From the NCBI RefSeq assembly GCF_000758605.1, contig NZ_CP009282.1:6944001-7008000 (forward strand): a stretch of 64,000 nucleotides of DNA. Direction: 5' to 3'. Under the pieces are notes generated by a model. That model searched no databases, had not been told where the DNA came from, and saw only the letters and a program-made list of their open reading frames with translations. The translations under genes and the position numbers were made by a program. Position 1 is the first letter of the stretch. The number at the start of each line of letters is the position of its first letter. The DNA is from Paenibacillus sp. FSL R5-0912 (GTDB lineage Bacteria > Bacillota > Bacilli > Paenibacillales > Paenibacillaceae). Positions 6,119-18,919 of the stretch are shown here, in pieces.

Positions 6119-6171
6119 ACAATAGATACCTATATAATGCCCACAATCTCCCACAAATATCAAGAAAATTA

Positions 6172-6247
6172 TGGTGGAGGCTGAGGGGTTCGAACCCCCG
6201 ACCCTCTGCTTGTAAGGCAGATGCTCTCCCAGCTGAGCTAAGCCTCC
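6172..6247 (-). tRNA. tRNA-Val (TAC)
   Basis: Acceptor GGAGGCT/AGCCTCC; anticodon arm TCTGC-CTTACAA-GCAGA, anticodon TAC. Encoded CCA at 6172-6174. Confidence 0.93.
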
Positions 6248-6302
6248 ATATGTATGGCGCTCCAAAGGGGTGAAACTCAGGGAATTATCATCCCATAAAA
6301 AT

Positions 6303-6377
6303 TGGTGACCCGTATGGGATTCGAACCCATGTTACCTCCGTGAAAGGGAGGTGTCTTAACCCCTTGACCAACGGGCC
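6303..6377 (-). tRNA. tRNA-Glu (TTC)
   Basis: Acceptor GGCCCGT/ACGGGTC; anticodon arm CCTCC-CTTTCAC-GGAGG, anticodon TTC. Encoded CCA at 6303-6305. Confidence 0.93.
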
Positions 6378-6394
6378 TTAGTAAAGTAAATCTG

Positions 6395-6470
6395 TGGAGC
6401 TCTCAACCGGATTCGAACCGGTGACCTCTTCCTTACCATGGAAGCACTCTACCTGCTGAGCTATGAGAGC
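6395..6470 (-). tRNA. tRNA-Thr (GGT)
   Basis: Acceptor GCTCTCA/TGAGAGC; anticodon arm CTTCC-ATGGTAA-GGAAG, anticodon GGT. Encoded CCA at 6395-6397. Confidence 0.93.
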
Positions 6471-6471
6471 A

Positions 6472-6547
6472 TGGCTCCCCGAACAGGACTCGAACCTGTG
6501 ACAACTCGATTAACAGTCGAGTGCTCTACCAACTGAGCTATCAGGGA
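6472..6547 (-). tRNA. tRNA-Asn (GTT)
   Basis: Acceptor TCCCTGA/TCGGGGA; anticodon arm CTCGA-CTGTTAA-TCGAG, anticodon GTT. Encoded CCA at 6472-6474. First tRNA after the terminal 5S gene. Confidence 0.93.
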
Positions 6548-6556
6548 ATATTGTCC

Positions 6557-6673
6557 GCTTGGCGGCGTCCTACTCTCCCAGGACCCTTCGGTCCAAGTAC
6601 CATCGGCGCTGGAGGGCTTAACGGTCGTGTTCGGGATGGGTACGCGTGGAACCCCTCCGCTATCGCCACCAAA
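6557..6673 (-). rRNA. rrf: 5S rRNA (terminal copy)
   Basis: A 117-nt 5S rRNA with 5' TTTGGTGGCGATAGCGGAG and closing 3' end CGCCGCCAAGC. It differs from the second 5S (10196-10312) by one base seen in the ACGCGTGG/ACGTGTGG segment. Usual place after 23S. Confidence 0.95.
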
Positions 6674-6750
6674 CGGGCATTTACAGCGTAAATGCTTCAG
6701 GAATTGATTCCTGAAAACTGAATCCGAAACGAATCTGCGCTCTAAGAAAT

Positions 6751-9680
<2,930 letters not shown>

Positions 9681-9970
9681 ATCGCTCCGGTATTGGCTCA
9701 TTCGCTCCTCTTGTTTTAAACAGCGCTTCCGGATGAATCCGTCCGCTAGTCTGTTTAAAGCCAAAAGTCGCTCATAATCCAAAACCATCGCTCAGCATGA
9801 CTAATAACTATTTCAACTTGCTTACACAAGTTTCAGCTAAAAGATGTTCTAAAACGCAAATTCGTTTCGGTATCCAGTTTTCAAGGATCAAGGTGCTGTT
9901 ATTATGAAACAATCACGACTGTGATGTTCGGAATAACAGACAATGTGCATATAATCTTGTAAAGAAGTAT
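9681..9970 (-). other. tRNA-Ala to 23S spacer with processing-stem sequence
   Basis: About 290 nt of untranslated spacer. It holds the conserved element GATCCTTGAAAACTGG (near 9877-9892), part of the RNase III processing stem around 23S; the partner lies near 6707-6730. No ORF or tRNA seen here. Confidence 0.6.
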
Positions 9971-10046
9971 TGGTGGAGCCAAGCGGGATCGAACCGCTGA
10001 CCTCCTGCTTGCAAGGCAGGCGCTCTCCCAGCTGAGCTATGGCCCC
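9971..10046 (-). tRNA. tRNA-Ala (TGC)
   Basis: Acceptor GGGGCCA/TGGCTCC, anticodon arm CCTGC-CTTGCAA-GCAGG, anticodon TGC, CCA encoded at 9971-9973. Standard spacer tRNA, second after tRNA-Ile. Confidence 0.95.
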
Positions 10047-10074
10047 ATAAAGGTATTCAATTCTAAATGTTATA

Positions 10075-10151
10075 TGGTGGGCCTTGGTGGACTCGAACCA
10101 CCGACCTCACCCTTATCAGAGGTGCGCTCTAACCAACTGAGCTAAAAGCCC
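10075..10151 (-). tRNA. tRNA-Ile (GAT)
   Basis: Acceptor GGGCTTT/AAGGCCC, anticodon loop CTGATAA, anticodon GAT, CCA encoded at 10075-10077. Spacer tRNA upstream of tRNA-Ala. Confidence 0.95.
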
Positions 10152-10195
10152 ATATAACAGATAACATTGTGAATCAACCAATAAATTGATTGTTC

Positions 10196-10312
10196 GCTTG
10201 GCGGCGTCCTACTCTCCCAGGACCCTTCGGTCCAAGTACCATCGGCGCTGGAGGGCTTAACGGTCGTGTTCGGGATGGGTACGTGTGGAACCCCTCCGCT
10301 ATCGCCACCAAA
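10196..10312 (-). rRNA. rrf: Extra 5S rRNA inside the 16S-23S spacer
   Basis: A second, essentially identical 117-nt 5S gene lies between 16S and tRNA-Ile; the only difference from the terminal copy I can see is one base. Full length and near-identity argue that it is functional and kept homogeneous by gene conversion. The resulting order 16S-5S-Ile-Ala-23S-5S departs from the usual 16S-(tRNA)-23S-5S. Confidence 0.93.
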
Positions 10313-10433
10313 CGCATACGAAAGAGACTTGCTCTTTCAAAACTGAACACGAGTGAGTGTCCGAACCCTAAGGTTCGTTGTGGAAGCTTTAGCTTCCGAT
10401 TTGAATGTTTCCGTTGCAGGAAACGATTCTCCA

Positions 10434-11993
<1,560 letters not shown>

Positions 11994-12195
11994 TGGTTTT
12001 AGAAAGAGCGATTGCTCATTTTGAAACATCTGACGAGAATTTTCATTCTCACGATGAAGTTTCTAAAGCGTACAAGACGCTGTGAAACTCATCATTTTTG
12101 GAAGTCACTTTCGTGATTCCCCACTCACTCGTTGTTCAGTTTTCAAAGATCAATGTCTCATTTTAACTCTTCACCGCATCTCAGCGGCGACCTTT

Positions 12196-12336
12196 ATAAT
12201 ATATCATAGTGTTTCGTTGTTTGGCAAGCTTTTTTTTGAAAAAGTTATTTTTCATTATTTCCTGCCTGTAGCACCCTTTTAAACATTCAAAAGGAGCGCG
12301 AGATATAATGTATCATGCCGGCTCCCTTTTAGTCAA
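12196..12336 (-). promoter_or_regulatory. Tandem rrn promoters P1 and P2
   Basis: The 390-nt gap upstream of 16S has no ORF. It holds two minus-strand sigma-A promoters: distal -35 TTGACT (12331-12336) with -10 TACATT (12307-12312), 18-bp spacer; proximal -35 TTGCCA (12222-12227) with -10 TATATT (12198-12203), 18-bp spacer, preceded by an A/T-rich UP-like tract. The leader has the conserved GATCTTTGAAAACTGAAC processing element near 12135-12152. Confidence 0.65.
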
Positions 12337-12383
12337 GCTATTAGGTTAATTTTATTTGTTCTGGTCTTATAGCACTTTAGTAT

Positions 12384-12614
12384 TCAATGTTTGAACTGTG
12401 AGGAACGTCCTCCCCACGCGTACTTGGACAACTCCTTCTGTGGAGCAAAACGTGCATACATACGGAATACCGTTTTATATCGATTGGCAATAGCGTGTCT
12501 GATATTCTGATCTAAACGCTGATCGCTCAAGTCCAGAAGCATTTCATCCAGCTCTTTGCGCAAAACATAGTCCAGCTCCTTGCATTCCTTCTCATTGAAC
12601 AACATCCCGAGCAT
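12384..12614 (-). CDS. Conserved hypothetical small protein
   Basis: A 76-aa protein (MLGMLFNEKECKELDYVL...). I chose ATG 12612-12614 because AAGGAGG lies 8 nt upstream; the longer frame starting at 12653 would bury that RBS. It is rich in charged helix (RKELDEMLLDLSDQRLDQNIRHAIANRYKTVFRMYARF), with no signal peptide or membrane segment. I do not recognise its function. It stands alone just upstream of the rrn operon, in the same direction, and could share read-through into the rrn promoter region. Confidence 0.65.
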   Translation of the reverse strand: MLGMLFNEKECKELDYVLRKELDEMLLDLSDQRLDQNIRHAIANRYKTVFRMYARFAPQKELSKYAWGGRSSQFKH

Positions 12615-12856
12615 ATGCTTGGCCTCCTTCATGAAATTCATAGCTATCAACAACCATCAAATGCCATGTCCTCTACTGTAGAAAATAGACCATTCGATGT
12701 GGGAAGCTCCAATTGTACTGCTTACACTAGATTAACCGGAGCATAGGATCTATAACCATAATTATAAAAAATTCCATTATGGTCTCGTTATATCCAAATT
12801 CCGACTATGGGACCAATTTATTTGGCTTTTAATGTTATGCTCAATTCCCATAAATT

Positions 12857-13468
12857 TTATGATAAAAGTGAAAATGTAATTGTACTCTCAATGATTGCGG
12901 CAACGAACAGCAGAATAACAATCCATACCGAAGCGGTAAAAGTCTGCCTCATGAACGCCGGCCAATGGTCCCCTTCCCTCTCATTCCTCTTTCCTGCCCG
13001 AAATAGGGCAGACAACGCTTTGCCTCCGAATTTCAGACCAAAGGCACAGGCAATAATGATTGCCGGAATTTCGATAATCCCGTGCGGCAGCAATCCTTTT
13101 ACAATCAGGGTGAACAGGTCCTGTCCCTGTATTGCGGACAGATGAATCAGATAACCAATGACCGCACCGTTAATCAGCAGGAAGAACACCGGCAATATTC
13201 CAAACAGTGCCCCTAGAAATATAATGACTACACTTTTGATGCTGTTGTTCAGAAAGATAAATACAAAAAAGCTCCATTGCGGATTAGAGGATTCTCTAAG
13301 GTTCCCGCTGATTTCGCTGATTCCTTTCAATTGCTCATTCAGCAGCTGCTGCAGACTTCCCGTACCGATCCAGCCAATTACTCCGCCGGCTATGAATAAC
13401 AAGGCTGCTGTCAGCAGCGCTTTGCGGATCGTTCCCAGATCTTTGATAAACGTATTAAAAGATAACAT
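12857..13468 (-). CDS. SpoIIM-family integral membrane protein
   Basis: A 203-aa protein with about five membrane segments (near residues 17-35, 68-92, 95-118, 125-150 and 178-200). The segment GLLPHGIIEIPAIIIACAFG is the hallmark of the stage II sporulation protein M family (DUF95). SpoIIM works with SpoIID and SpoIIP in peptidoglycan remodelling for engulfment; shorter paralogues are common and not proven to share that role. GGAGG lies 5 nt before ATG. It is convergent in theme with, but divergent in strand from, pdaB 130 bp away. Whether it is the true spoIIM or a paralogue cannot be settled here. Confidence 0.75.
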   Translation of the reverse strand: MLSFNTFIKDLGTIRKALLTAALLFIAGGVIGWIGTGSLQQLLNEQLKGISEISGNLRESSNPQWSFFVFIFLNNSIKSVVIIFLGALFGILPVFFLLINGAVIGYLIHLSAIQGQDLFTLIVKGLLPHGIIEIPAIIIACAFGLKFGGKALSALFRAGKRNEREGDHWPAFMRQTFTASVWIVILLFVAAIIESTITFSLLS

Positions 13469-13600
13469 GTGTACCTCCTGATATGATATCGCGCTTTAGA
13501 AGCATTTGCTGCAGGTTTTATATCTGCGGTCATAAGCGCCCTGTACGAGCATACATTTAGAACAAACAAGCATTTCGCATGGGAGAGGAGCGCTGACATT

Positions 13601-14404
13601 ATGAATTCTTTTTATGTATTCAGCGGCAAAAAGATAAAACGGTTCATTTATATCTTTGCTGCTGCGCTTCTTACCGCCGGTGTCGTCTATGTCGAAAGGG
13701 GTAATATTACTGTTTTCTCTGAAGCAGCCCCTTCCGCCATTTACAGCGTGCCGACGGAAAAGAAGCTGATTGCCTTAACCTTTGATATTAGCTGGGGGGA
13801 GAAGAGACCGGAACCGATCCTGAAGGTGCTGGAAGACAAAAAGGTGGATAAGGCTACCTTCTTTCTATCCTCCCCTTGGAGTAAGACCCATCCAGAGATT
13901 GTCACCAGCATCAAAGACGCCGGATACGAGATTGGCAGCCACGGCCACAAGCATGTGAACTACAGTACACTGAGCAATGAAGAAATCCGTACGCAAATTA
14001 CTACAGCCCATACGGTCTTGACCGAGTTAACAGGTACACAGCCCAACCTCATCAGAATGCCTAACGGCGATTTTGACAAAAGAGTGCTGCAGGTTGCCTC
14101 TGATCTTGGGTATAAGGTAATTCAATGGGATACAGATTCGCTGGACTGGAAGAACATCGGTGTGGATAATATCGTGAACCGTGTGACGAGCAAGGCCCAT
14201 CCCGGAGATATCGTATTGCTGCATGCCAGCGACTCCTGTAAGCAGACTCATGAAGCATTGCCGCAAATTATTGATAAACTGCGCAGCCAAGGATATGAAT
14301 TCGTTACAGTCTCTGAACTAATTAGCCAAAGCAGTGCCGAAGGCAAGGAAGTCCGCGACTCCGCTTGGCTGGATAATGGGTTAGAAGACGCTGCCGGGAT
14401 GTAA
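13601..14404 (+). CDS. pdaB: Polysaccharide deacetylase PdaB
   Basis: A 267-aa protein with an N-terminal membrane anchor (about residues 12-30) and a NodB-type polysaccharide deacetylase domain (about 55-240). Motif 1 is TFDISWGE, the PdaB variant of TFDDG; motif 2 SHGHKH (113-118) supplies metal ligands; motif RMPNGDFD follows near 156. PdaB is needed to keep the spore cortex during late sporulation in B. subtilis, probably acting on muramic acid or related glycan in the mother cell envelope. It neighbours kbaA, gerD, salA and cwlD as in B. subtilis, with ppk2 intervening. The RBS is GAGAGGAG. Confidence 0.85.
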   Translation: MNSFYVFSGKKIKRFIYIFAAALLTAGVVYVERGNITVFSEAAPSAIYSVPTEKKLIALTFDISWGEKRPEPILKVLEDKKVDKATFFLSSPWSKTHPEIVTSIKDAGYEIGSHGHKHVNYSTLSNEEIRTQITTAHTVLTELTGTQPNLIRMPNGDFDKRVLQVASDLGYKVIQWDTDSLDWKNIGVDNIVNRVTSKAHPGDIVLLHASDSCKQTHEALPQIIDKLRSQGYEFVTVSELISQSSAEGKEVRDSAWLDNGLEDAAGM

Positions 14405-14450
14405 CTATAGACCAGTTCTAAACGCGCCGCTATAGGTTATGTGCTATGAA

Positions 14451-15272
14451 TTAGTGGCGCGGAGAAATGAGCTTGGAAATATCCGGAGTAGGTGTATTTA
14501 GTTTCGGGTAGCTCAGGTCAAGCCCCTCCAGCGTTTTCACCACAATGGCCAGCGCCAGATAATTGCGGTACCAGCGGTGATTCGCCGGAATCCAGTACCA
14601 TGGAGCTTTCTCTATACCGGTTTCCTCAAAAACATCTTCATAGGCTTGTTGATAATCATCCCAGAATTCGCGTTCCTGCAGATCGCTGGCGTCGAACTTC
14701 CAATGTTTCGCCGGATCATCAAGCCGCTCCTGGATCTTCTCCAGCTGCTTCTCCTTGGAGATGTGCAAAAAGAGCTTGATTACCGTTGTCCCCTCTTCCG
14801 CCAGCATTTCTTCAAACTGGCGGATGTAGCGGAAACGCCGCTTGGCATCCTCTTTCTTCAGACTGCCATGCACACGCGGTACCAGCACATCCTCATAATG
14901 CGAACGGTTAAACGCAGCAATATAGCCATTGGGCGGTGTCTTCATATGGACTCTCCACAGGAAATCGTGAGCTTCCTCCTCCAGAGAGGGCTTCTTGAAG
15001 CTGGTAACGATGAAGCCTTGCGGGTTAATACCGGAGAAAATATGCTTAACGGTTCCGTCCTTCCCGCTGGAATCCATTCCTTGAAGAATAACGAGCAGGG
15101 AATGCTTCTTTTGTGCAAAAAGGATATCCTGGAGCTCTGCCAGCCGTTTCTTCAGCTTCTCCATTTTGGCTTCCGCTTCTTCTTTAGATTTGAATTCGCC
15201 GCGTTCGTCCGGATCGAGGTCTTTCAGGCGTGTTTCACTTGTGTCTTTTATCATATAACGCTTGATGTTCAT
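14451..15272 (-). CDS. ppk2: Polyphosphate kinase 2 family protein (PPK2)
   Basis: A 273-aa cytosolic kinase of the PPK2 family, which moves phosphate between polyphosphate and nucleotides (often polyP plus NMP or NDP to NDP or NTP). Seen are the Walker A-like GMDSSGKDGTVKHIF (about 65-79), the lid-side FNRSHYEDVLVPRVH (about 120-134) and the C-terminal APWYWIPANHRWYRN. Length fits the one-domain short PPK2s. GGAGG precedes ATG by 6-7 nt. It is not part of this neighbourhood in B. subtilis, so it was inserted between pdaB and kbaA. Substrate preference (AMP, ADP or both) cannot be read with certainty. Confidence 0.85.
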   Translation of the reverse strand: MNIKRYMIKDTSETRLKDLDPDERGEFKSKEEAEAKMEKLKKRLAELQDILFAQKKHSLLVILQGMDSSGKDGTVKHIFSGINPQGFIVTSFKKPSLEEEAHDFLWRVHMKTPPNGYIAAFNRSHYEDVLVPRVHGSLKKEDAKRRFRYIRQFEEMLAEEGTTVIKLFLHISKEKQLEKIQERLDDPAKHWKFDASDLQEREFWDDYQQAYEDVFEETGIEKAPWYWIPANHRWYRNYLALAIVVKTLEGLDLSYPKLNTPTPDISKLISPRH

Positions 15273-15346
15273 ATATTCCCTCCTCCACTCTATTCTTTAA
15301 GATTAACCTCATCAACTTGATTCTAACCGTTCCGTATAAGCAATGC

Positions 15347-15390
15347 CAAAACCCCGCCACCCTGAGTGTATTCAGGGAAGCGGGGTTTTG
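15347..15390 (-). terminator. Terminator after kbaA
   Basis: Stem AAAACCCCGC / GCGGGGTTTT with an inner CCCTGA/TCAGGG stem; GGGGTTTTGG follows on the minus strand. It lies 13 nt after kbaA and about 75 nt before ppk2. The A/T ends allow use in both directions. Confidence 0.75.
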
Positions 15391-15402
15391 GTTTATGGAC
15401 AT

Positions 15403-16002
15403 TTAAATTGAGGCTGGTTTCAAAATCCGGTGCAGCATCAAAATCTGGAACGCATTGCAAGCGACCAGCGGCACCAGAATAAAAATGGTGGCGCTATCTA
15501 CGCCAATCCGGAGTACACCGATAATCTCAACAATGGTGATGGCGGTCATAAAGAAAAAGGTTGGAATCCAGGCCGAAGCGTTGGTACCCCGCATTTTGAA
15601 CCAGGAAACAATAATTGCGGTAAGCAGAATCCCGAGACCCAGAATCAGGTCGGATGCAACACTCCGGTCCCCGCTCAAAAATGTACGCAGGAAAACCAGT
15701 TCAAGCAGCGCAAGCACTGCTAGCACCAGTTGTATGTACCGCCATGCCTTGCGCGGGAACACGCCGGTGCCCATGTAATTAAGAATCAGATAAGCGAAGA
15801 ACCCAAGCTGTGCATATACACTGACGAGCACTCCGTAGCCAAAAAGGATCAGGGAGTAAAGTAAAAGGTCGGCGGTGCTCTTGAAATCGATTCCGCCATT
15901 GACTATCTGCAGGGCAAGACCGGCAATCACGGCTCCTCCTGCTCCGATCAAAAGCGTGGTCCAGAATAAATAAAACCATTTTCTTAAGTTCAGCGCTTCC
16001 AC
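15403..16002 (-). CDS. kbaA: KinB-signalling activator KbaA
   Basis: A 199-aa protein with about six transmembrane segments (near 10-30, 45-65, 68-80, 90-110, 118-135, 145-190). KbaA is needed for the KinB input to the sporulation phosphorelay in B. subtilis. Identification rests on topology, length (B. subtilis KbaA is close to 200 aa) and its conserved place between pdaB and gerD. The start is uncertain: GTG 16000-16002 abuts its AGGGAG, while CTG 15991-15993 would have AGGGAGG at 8 nt. Confidence 0.8.
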   Translation of the reverse strand: MEALNLRKWFYLFWTTLLIGAGGAVIAGLALQIVNGGIDFKSTADLLLYSLILFGYGVLVSVYAQLGFFAYLILNYMGTGVFPRKAWRYIQLVLAVLALLELVFLRTFLSGDRSVASDLILGLGILLTAIIVSWFKMRGTNASAWIPTFFFMTAITIVEIIGVLRIGVDSATIFILVPLVACNAFQILMLHRILKPASI

Positions 16003-16120
16003 CTCCCTGTGTCAGATTTATTTTACCAAGGTTACCGTCAAAAAACCATTACACTCCAACATAAATGTGTGCCCCCGCGGCATACTACAGTCAGTAACTC
16101 TATAAAGGAGGGCAGCGCCA

Positions 16121-16822
16121 ATGAAATGGAGGACTTTGTGGTCTGGAGGCTTGGCACTCGGCTTGGTTATGGCCTTAACGGCCTGCGGAGGCGAACAGAG
16201 CAGCAGTTCTTCTTCCGGACAGGGCGGATATAAGGAAATGAAGACGATGGTTGTAGATATATTGAAAAGCGATGAGGGGAAAAAGGCAGTTGAGGAGGCC
16301 CTTTCTACCCCCAGCTCGGGTGAAGGCAGCACAAGCGGGCTGAGCATGAAAATGATGCCGATGCAAACAACCGAGCAGATCCGGATCGCGGTTAAAGACA
16401 CCATCACAGCTCCTGAGTACCAGAAGGAAATCGAAAAAATCATGACGGACCCGCAGTTTGCCGGGGAGTTCGCCAAAGCGATTAATACGCAGAGCAAGGA
16501 ATTGCATCTTCAATTAATTAAGGACCCCACTTATCAAAAGTCTGTCGAAGAAATTATGAAATCGCCTGAAATGATGAAAATGTTCCTCGACCTTACTAAG
16601 ACTTCCGATTACCGCAAGCAATCCATGACCATTATGCAGGAGGCCATGCAGAATCCGCTCTTCCGTATGGAAGTGCTCGATCTGCTCAAAACTGTAGTAC
16701 AGGAAGAGCTGCAGCCTAAGGTACAGAAAAAGGATGCCGAAAAAGGCGGCGGGGGCGGAGAGGAACAGGAAAGCGGGGGCGACAGTCAGAAGCAGGAAGG
16801 CGGAGATGATTCCGGCTCCTAA
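16121..16822 (+). CDS. gerD: Spore germination lipoprotein GerD
   Basis: A 233-aa lipoprotein: positively charged start, hydrophobic stretch and lipobox LTAC with Cys22 as lipidation site. The middle part is helical (KEMKTMVVDILKSDEGKKAVEE, repeated EIMKSPEMMKMFLDL-like units) and matches GerD, which clusters germinant receptors in the spore inner membrane. The tail is low-complexity Gly/Glu/Gln. AAAGGAGG stands 8 nt before ATG. It is divergent from kbaA and convergent with salA, as expected for this locus. Confidence 0.88.
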   Translation: MKWRTLWSGGLALGLVMALTACGGEQSSSSSSGQGGYKEMKTMVVDILKSDEGKKAVEEALSTPSSGEGSTSGLSMKMMPMQTTEQIRIAVKDTITAPEYQKEIEKIMTDPQFAGEFAKAINTQSKELHLQLIKDPTYQKSVEEIMKSPEMMKMFLDLTKTSDYRKQSMTIMQEAMQNPLFRMEVLDLLKTVVQEELQPKVQKKDAEKGGGGGEEQESGGDSQKQEGGDDSGS

Positions 16823-16841
16823 AATAACATACATTATTTTC

Positions 16842-16877
16842 AAAAAAGGCCATGTCCCATATAGGACAGGCCTTTTT
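16842..16877. terminator. Bidirectional terminator between gerD and salA
   Basis: Stem AAAAGGCC-TGTCC / GGACA-GGCCTTTTT with A-run on one side and T-run on the other, between two convergent genes. Confidence 0.85.
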
Positions 16878-16901
16878 GTGTGCAAACAAATTACGCAGAG
16901 C

Positions 16902-18011
16902 TTAATGTTCGTACTTGGCGATCAGCTTATCTGCAACTTCTGCAAACAATCCTGCAGTTGGCGTATCCGCCTTGTACACCGATGGTGAGAAATCAGGCTC
17001 AGAGATATGGTTATCAGGTGCACCCAGCGGCACCTGGGCCAGCAGCTCTGTATGCAGTGTTTCGGCCAGGCGGGCACCTCCCCCGCGTCCGAAGATATAA
17101 TCCTTCTTGCCGCAGGAGGAACATTCATAATACGCCATATTCTCGATGACCCCAAGAATCTCATGATCGGTCTGCAGAGCCATAGAGCCCGCTCTTGCTG
17201 CCACAAAGGCCGCCGTTGCATGAGGGGTGGTTACAATAATCTCCTTACTGTGCGGCAGCATCTGATGCACGTCAAGCGCCACATCGCCCGTTCCCGGAGG
17301 CAGGTCCAGCAGCAGGTAATCCAGTTCACCCCAGCCTACATCGCTGAAGAACTGGCGCAGCATTTTGCCAAGCATGGGCCCTCTCCAGATGACCGGACTA
17401 TTCTCACGGATGAAGAAGCCCATCGACATGACCTTCACTCCGAATCGTTCCACCGGAATAATCGTACCTTCTTCCACGACTGGTCCTTCTTCAATCCCCA
17501 TCATGTCAGGGATACTGAAGCCGTAAATGTCAGCATCGATCAGACCGACCTTTTTGCCTTTTCTGGCTAGTGCTACGGCCAGGTTCACTGTCACCGTTGA
17601 CTTTCCCACTCCGCCCTTGCCGCTGGCGATCGCGATGAAGTTCACACCCGAATTCTCGTTGATCAGCTCATGCCCCTCAAGGCCCGCTGCGTGGCCTTTC
17701 AGCTTCTCGCCTTGTTCTGATTCCTGCTCGTCTTCTGCACTCTCTCCACGGAGTATAGCTCGTTCATAATCGGTGGCATCACGCAGACGGATATGAATAT
17801 TATCTGCTCCGCCCGCAGTAAGCAGATCGCGAACCTGCTGCTCCAGCTCCATACGCTGCTTCTCCTCGGAGTCAAGACACACGACAGATAGCGAGATCCG
17901 GTCTTCTTTAATCATGATATCGCGGATCAGCTGTAATTCGACAAGGCTTTTTCCGGATTCCGGGTCTGTGAGCGGCTGCAAAAGTTCCTGAATTTGTTCC
18001 CTAGTCAGCAT
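16902..18011 (-). CDS. salA: Mrp/ApbC-type P-loop ATPase (SalA)
   Basis: A 369-aa protein with an N-terminal MIP18/DUF59 domain (about 1-90) and an Mrp/NBP35 ParA-like ATPase domain. It has the deviant Walker A GKGGVGKSTVTVNLA (about 137-151), LLDLPPGTGDVALDV, and a CSSC pair near residue 315 used for Fe-S carriage in this family. In B. subtilis SalA also acts on the scoC/aprE pathway, while family members carry Fe-S clusters. Start ATG 18009-18011 has AGAGGTG 6 nt upstream; the frame could open 3 codons earlier at GTG. It lies after cwlD in the same direction, as in B. subtilis. Confidence 0.88.
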   Translation of the reverse strand: MLTREQIQELLQPLTDPESGKSLVELQLIRDIMIKEDRISLSVVCLDSEEKQRMELEQQVRDLLTAGGADNIHIRLRDATDYERAILRGESAEDEQESEQGEKLKGHAAGLEGHELINENSGVNFIAIASGKGGVGKSTVTVNLAVALARKGKKVGLIDADIYGFSIPDMMGIEEGPVVEEGTIIPVERFGVKVMSMGFFIRENSPVIWRGPMLGKMLRQFFSDVGWGELDYLLLDLPPGTGDVALDVHQMLPHSKEIIVTTPHATAAFVAARAGSMALQTDHEILGVIENMAYYECSSCGKKDYIFGRGGGARLAETLHTELLAQVPLGAPDNHISEPDFSPSVYKADTPTAGLFAEVADKLIAKYEH

Positions 18012-18100
18012 GGAAAGCACCTCTGTTCCTTACCGGATGGGTAAGCTCCGGTATTTTCGTCTATTATAGCATTACCCTCCGGCGGAAGAGTAGTCCCACC

Positions 18101-18847
18101 CTATGGCTGCTCAGAGGTATACCGCAAGATCCCCCGGTAGATACTGGTTGCCACCTTCCGTTGATACACATCGTCTCCAAGCAGAACGGATTCCTCAGGA
18201 TGGGATAGGAATCCTACCTCAACTAAGACAGCCGGCATCTTTAATACTTTTAACAAATAAATGGTATTCGCAGTCTTGGCCACACGGTCTGTATTCTCAA
18301 GGGTAGCCTTCAGCTCATCCTGTACCGATCCGGCCAACGCCTTGTTGCCCTCATTGCTTGGATAATAGAAGGTCTGGGCTCCGCTCCAGCGGTTCGAAGG
18401 AATACTGTTCATATGTACGCTGACAAACAGATCGGCGCCTTTCTCCTCGATACTTCTGACCCGCTGCTTCAGATCCTCCGTCTTGCGTCTGGCATACCCC
18501 TTGGTGCTGTCCTGGGCCAGATCATAATCCCCTTCCCGGGTCATCACCACAATAGCTCCCGCCTGCTGAAGATAATCGCGTAAATAGAGGGACACCGATA
18601 AGTTGATATCCTTCTCAATCAGCCCCTCCCGGCTCACTGCGCCGCCATCCGGCCCCCCGTGGCCTGCATCAATGGCAATTACCTTGCCGGAGAGCGGCAG
18701 ACTCCAATAATTGATCGTCTTGGCAGTCGGCATATCATAAGCAATGATACCGATCATCACAGCGAGTAATGCAGCGCCAAGGATGCTTTTTTTGATGCTG
18801 CTCCAAGAGATCCAGACCGAGACTTTATGCTGTTGTCGGCCAGACAT
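18101..18847 (-). CDS. cwlD: N-acetylmuramoyl-L-alanine amidase CwlD
   Basis: A 248-aa protein with an N-terminal membrane anchor (about 18-38) and an Amidase_3 domain. Zinc ligands are visible in AIDAGHGGPDGG, in GLIEKDINL (Glu) and in VSVHMNS, and the catalytic Glu in LVEVGFLSHPEE. CwlD, with PdaA, makes muramic-delta-lactam of the spore cortex, a mark read by germination enzymes. ATG 18845-18847 is chosen for its GAGGGGG RBS; the longer frame adds 12 residues without one. A hairpin covers its 5' leader. Confidence 0.88.
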   Translation of the reverse strand: MSGRQQHKVSVWISWSSIKKSILGAALLAVMIGIIAYDMPTAKTINYWSLPLSGKVIAIDAGHGGPDGGAVSREGLIEKDINLSVSLYLRDYLQQAGAIVVMTREGDYDLAQDSTKGYARRKTEDLKQRVRSIEEKGADLFVSVHMNSIPSNRWSGAQTFYYPSNEGNKALAGSVQDELKATLENTDRVAKTANTIYLLKVLKMPAVLVEVGFLSHPEESVLLGDDVYQRKVATSIYRGILRYTSEQP

Positions 18848-18853
18848 AACAAA

Positions 18854-18904
18854 GACCCCCTCGTCCCGATAGATTCTACTCATCTATATGGGACAAGAGG
18901 GCCA
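18854..18904 (-). terminator. Long hairpin between sat and cwlD
   Basis: Minus-strand arms CCCTCTTGTCCC-ATATAGAT and ATCTATC-GGGACGAGGG pair over a GAGTAGA loop, and GGGGGTCTTTGTT follows. It has the shape of a terminator after sat with a poor U-run, and its 3' side carries the cwlD RBS, so it could also limit cwlD translation on read-through transcripts. Confidence 0.55.
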
Positions 18905-18919
18905 AATAGTACTGGCTGT

